A stretch of 22,151 bases of DNA, taken from the IMG/VR virus record IMGVR_UViG_3300046003_002415, positions 1 to 22,151 of that record. One strand, 5' to 3'. The position numbers were made by a program, and so were the translations under genes. This document shows, one piece after another, positions 21,842-22,151 of this stretch; position 1 is the stretch's first letter; each line of letters opens with the position of its first letter. This DNA is from a virus. The notes under the pieces are model-generated. The model was not told the DNA's origin and did no database searches. It saw only the letters and a program-made list of their open reading frames with translations.

Positions 21842-21974
21842 GCCACTCCCGGAAAAGGAAAAGAAAAAAGCTTTGACCATAATGGTGAAAAGCAAATTTT
21901 TAAACGAAGCAAAAAAAGAACTTAAAGAAATTGAGAGAATCTATTCTACAAAGCAAAGTCATCCGGCACTTTGA
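21816..21974 (+). CDS. Small basic protein (52 aa), possibly DNA-binding
   Basis: The protein starts with a basic, Pro-containing arm (KKETRGRKPLPEKEKKK), then a strand-like segment (ALTIMVKSKFLNE) and a Lys/Glu helix (AKKELKEIERIYS). This arm-strand-helix order resembles short Bacteroidota phage proteins with an RGRK-LPE-KEKKK start that I have seen beside nuclease genes. A ribbon-helix-helix-like DNA-binding role is possible but unproven. Its 3' part overlaps the VRR-NUC gene by 44 bases. Confidence 0.6.
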   Translation: MKKETRGRKPLPEKEKKKALTIMVKSKFLNEAKKELKEIERIYSTKQSHPAL

Positions 21975-22151
21975 GTTGATCGGTTGGTATGTCGTAAAGA
22001 TAATACAATGCAATAAAAATGGCATGCCCGACCTAATGATCCTCAAGGATGGTAAAACTTTCTTTATAGAATGCAAGGCCGAGAAAGGCCGGCTTTCGGA
22101 ATTACAAAAGTATAGACATGAACAACTTGAAGAGCAAGGGTTTCGCGTTTA
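21931..22151 (+). CDS. VRR-NUC domain nuclease, 3'-truncated by the window
   Basis: Seventy-three codons are visible before the window ends. The protein fits the compact VRR-NUC type of PD-(D/E)XK nuclease: ILQSKVIRHFELIGWYVVK at the start, GMPDLMIL with Asp34, FIECKAEKGRLSELQKY with Glu47, Lys49 and Gln59. Such phage enzymes cut branched DNA or resemble Holliday-junction resolvases. The start is placed at TTG 21931. An in-frame TAA at 21901 blocks any start further upstream, and no ATG or GTG lies between, while the family usually begins just before this ILQ segment. The 44-base overlap with the upstream gene suggests translational coupling. Confidence 0.82.
   Translation, partial: MRESILQSKVIRHFELIGWYVVKIIQCNKNGMPDLMILKDGKTFFIECKAEKGRLSELQKYRHEQLEEQGFRV

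Noticed and set aside
1-22151. tRNA genes, CRISPR arrays, insertion sequences, attachment sites
   Set aside because: I saw no cloverleaf-like sequence, regular spaced repeat, transposase or integrase in the window; a dedicated search was not possible.

Overview
The window is part of the genome of a tailed double-stranded DNA phage (or a prophage in productive layout) whose host is very probably a member of the phylum Bacteroidota. The DNA is AT-rich. Genes start after A-rich leaders with no clear Shine-Dalgarno sequence, for example before the major capsid gene at 4130 and the gene at 13742. The best promoter candidates carry a TAnnTTTG-type -7 element, the known Bacteroidota consensus. Many proteins belong to families I associate with Bacteroidota phages. 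No integrase, repressor, tRNA, CRISPR array or insertion sequence is visible, so nothing here argues for lysogeny. The large terminase and the DNA polymerase are not in the window. No stretch over 300 bases lacks a gene; the longest gap is about 255 bases (21494-21748) and is regulatory.

Layout. (1) 1-9516, rightward, virion morphogenesis: a 5'-truncated tail protein, a short tape measure protein, an XkdF-type prohead protease carrying an inserted HAD-like domain, a probable scaffold/accessory protein, the major capsid protein, a probable tail tube protein, a small beta-rich protein, the portal protein fused to a MuF-like C-terminal domain, a head-tail connector, a tail terminator candidate and a small baseplate/fibre-adaptor-like protein. 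Strong intrinsic terminators follow the capsid and tail tube candidate genes. (2) 9521-14414: a 1399-residue repetitive tail fibre and two small downstream genes. (3) 14418-16400: a compact lysis cassette with a 56-residue one-TM protein, a TM-anchored protein, an inner-membrane coiled-coil protein and a lipoprotein-like partner (spanin candidates), a two-TM holin candidate and an M15 peptidase endolysin.

(4) 16399-21493, leftward, early DNA metabolism: an SSB-like protein with an acidic, Phe-ending tail, a PD-(D/E)XK nuclease, a DEDD exonuclease with zinc ribbon, a MazG-like protein, a small HExxH metalloprotein, a SNF2-type helicase, then very small genes (two of them predicted membrane peptides) and a stand-alone DnaA domain IV protein. 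A strong minus-strand terminator at 16399-16440 ends this unit at the convergent boundary with the lysis genes. (5) 21494-22151: a divergent control region, then a second rightward unit with a tiny lipoprotein-like peptide, a 52-residue basic protein and a VRR-NUC nuclease cut by the window edge.

The most interesting non-coding signal is a promoter architecture seen three times: a T-run, exactly 17 bases, then a TAnnTTTG-like element. Two copies drive the leftward units (21527-21558 and 17431-17462). The third faces right (21560-21590) and shares a perfect AT palindrome with the first. The rightward transcript would then meet a long hairpin with a U-tract (21602-21674), which looks like an attenuator or the end of a short RNA.
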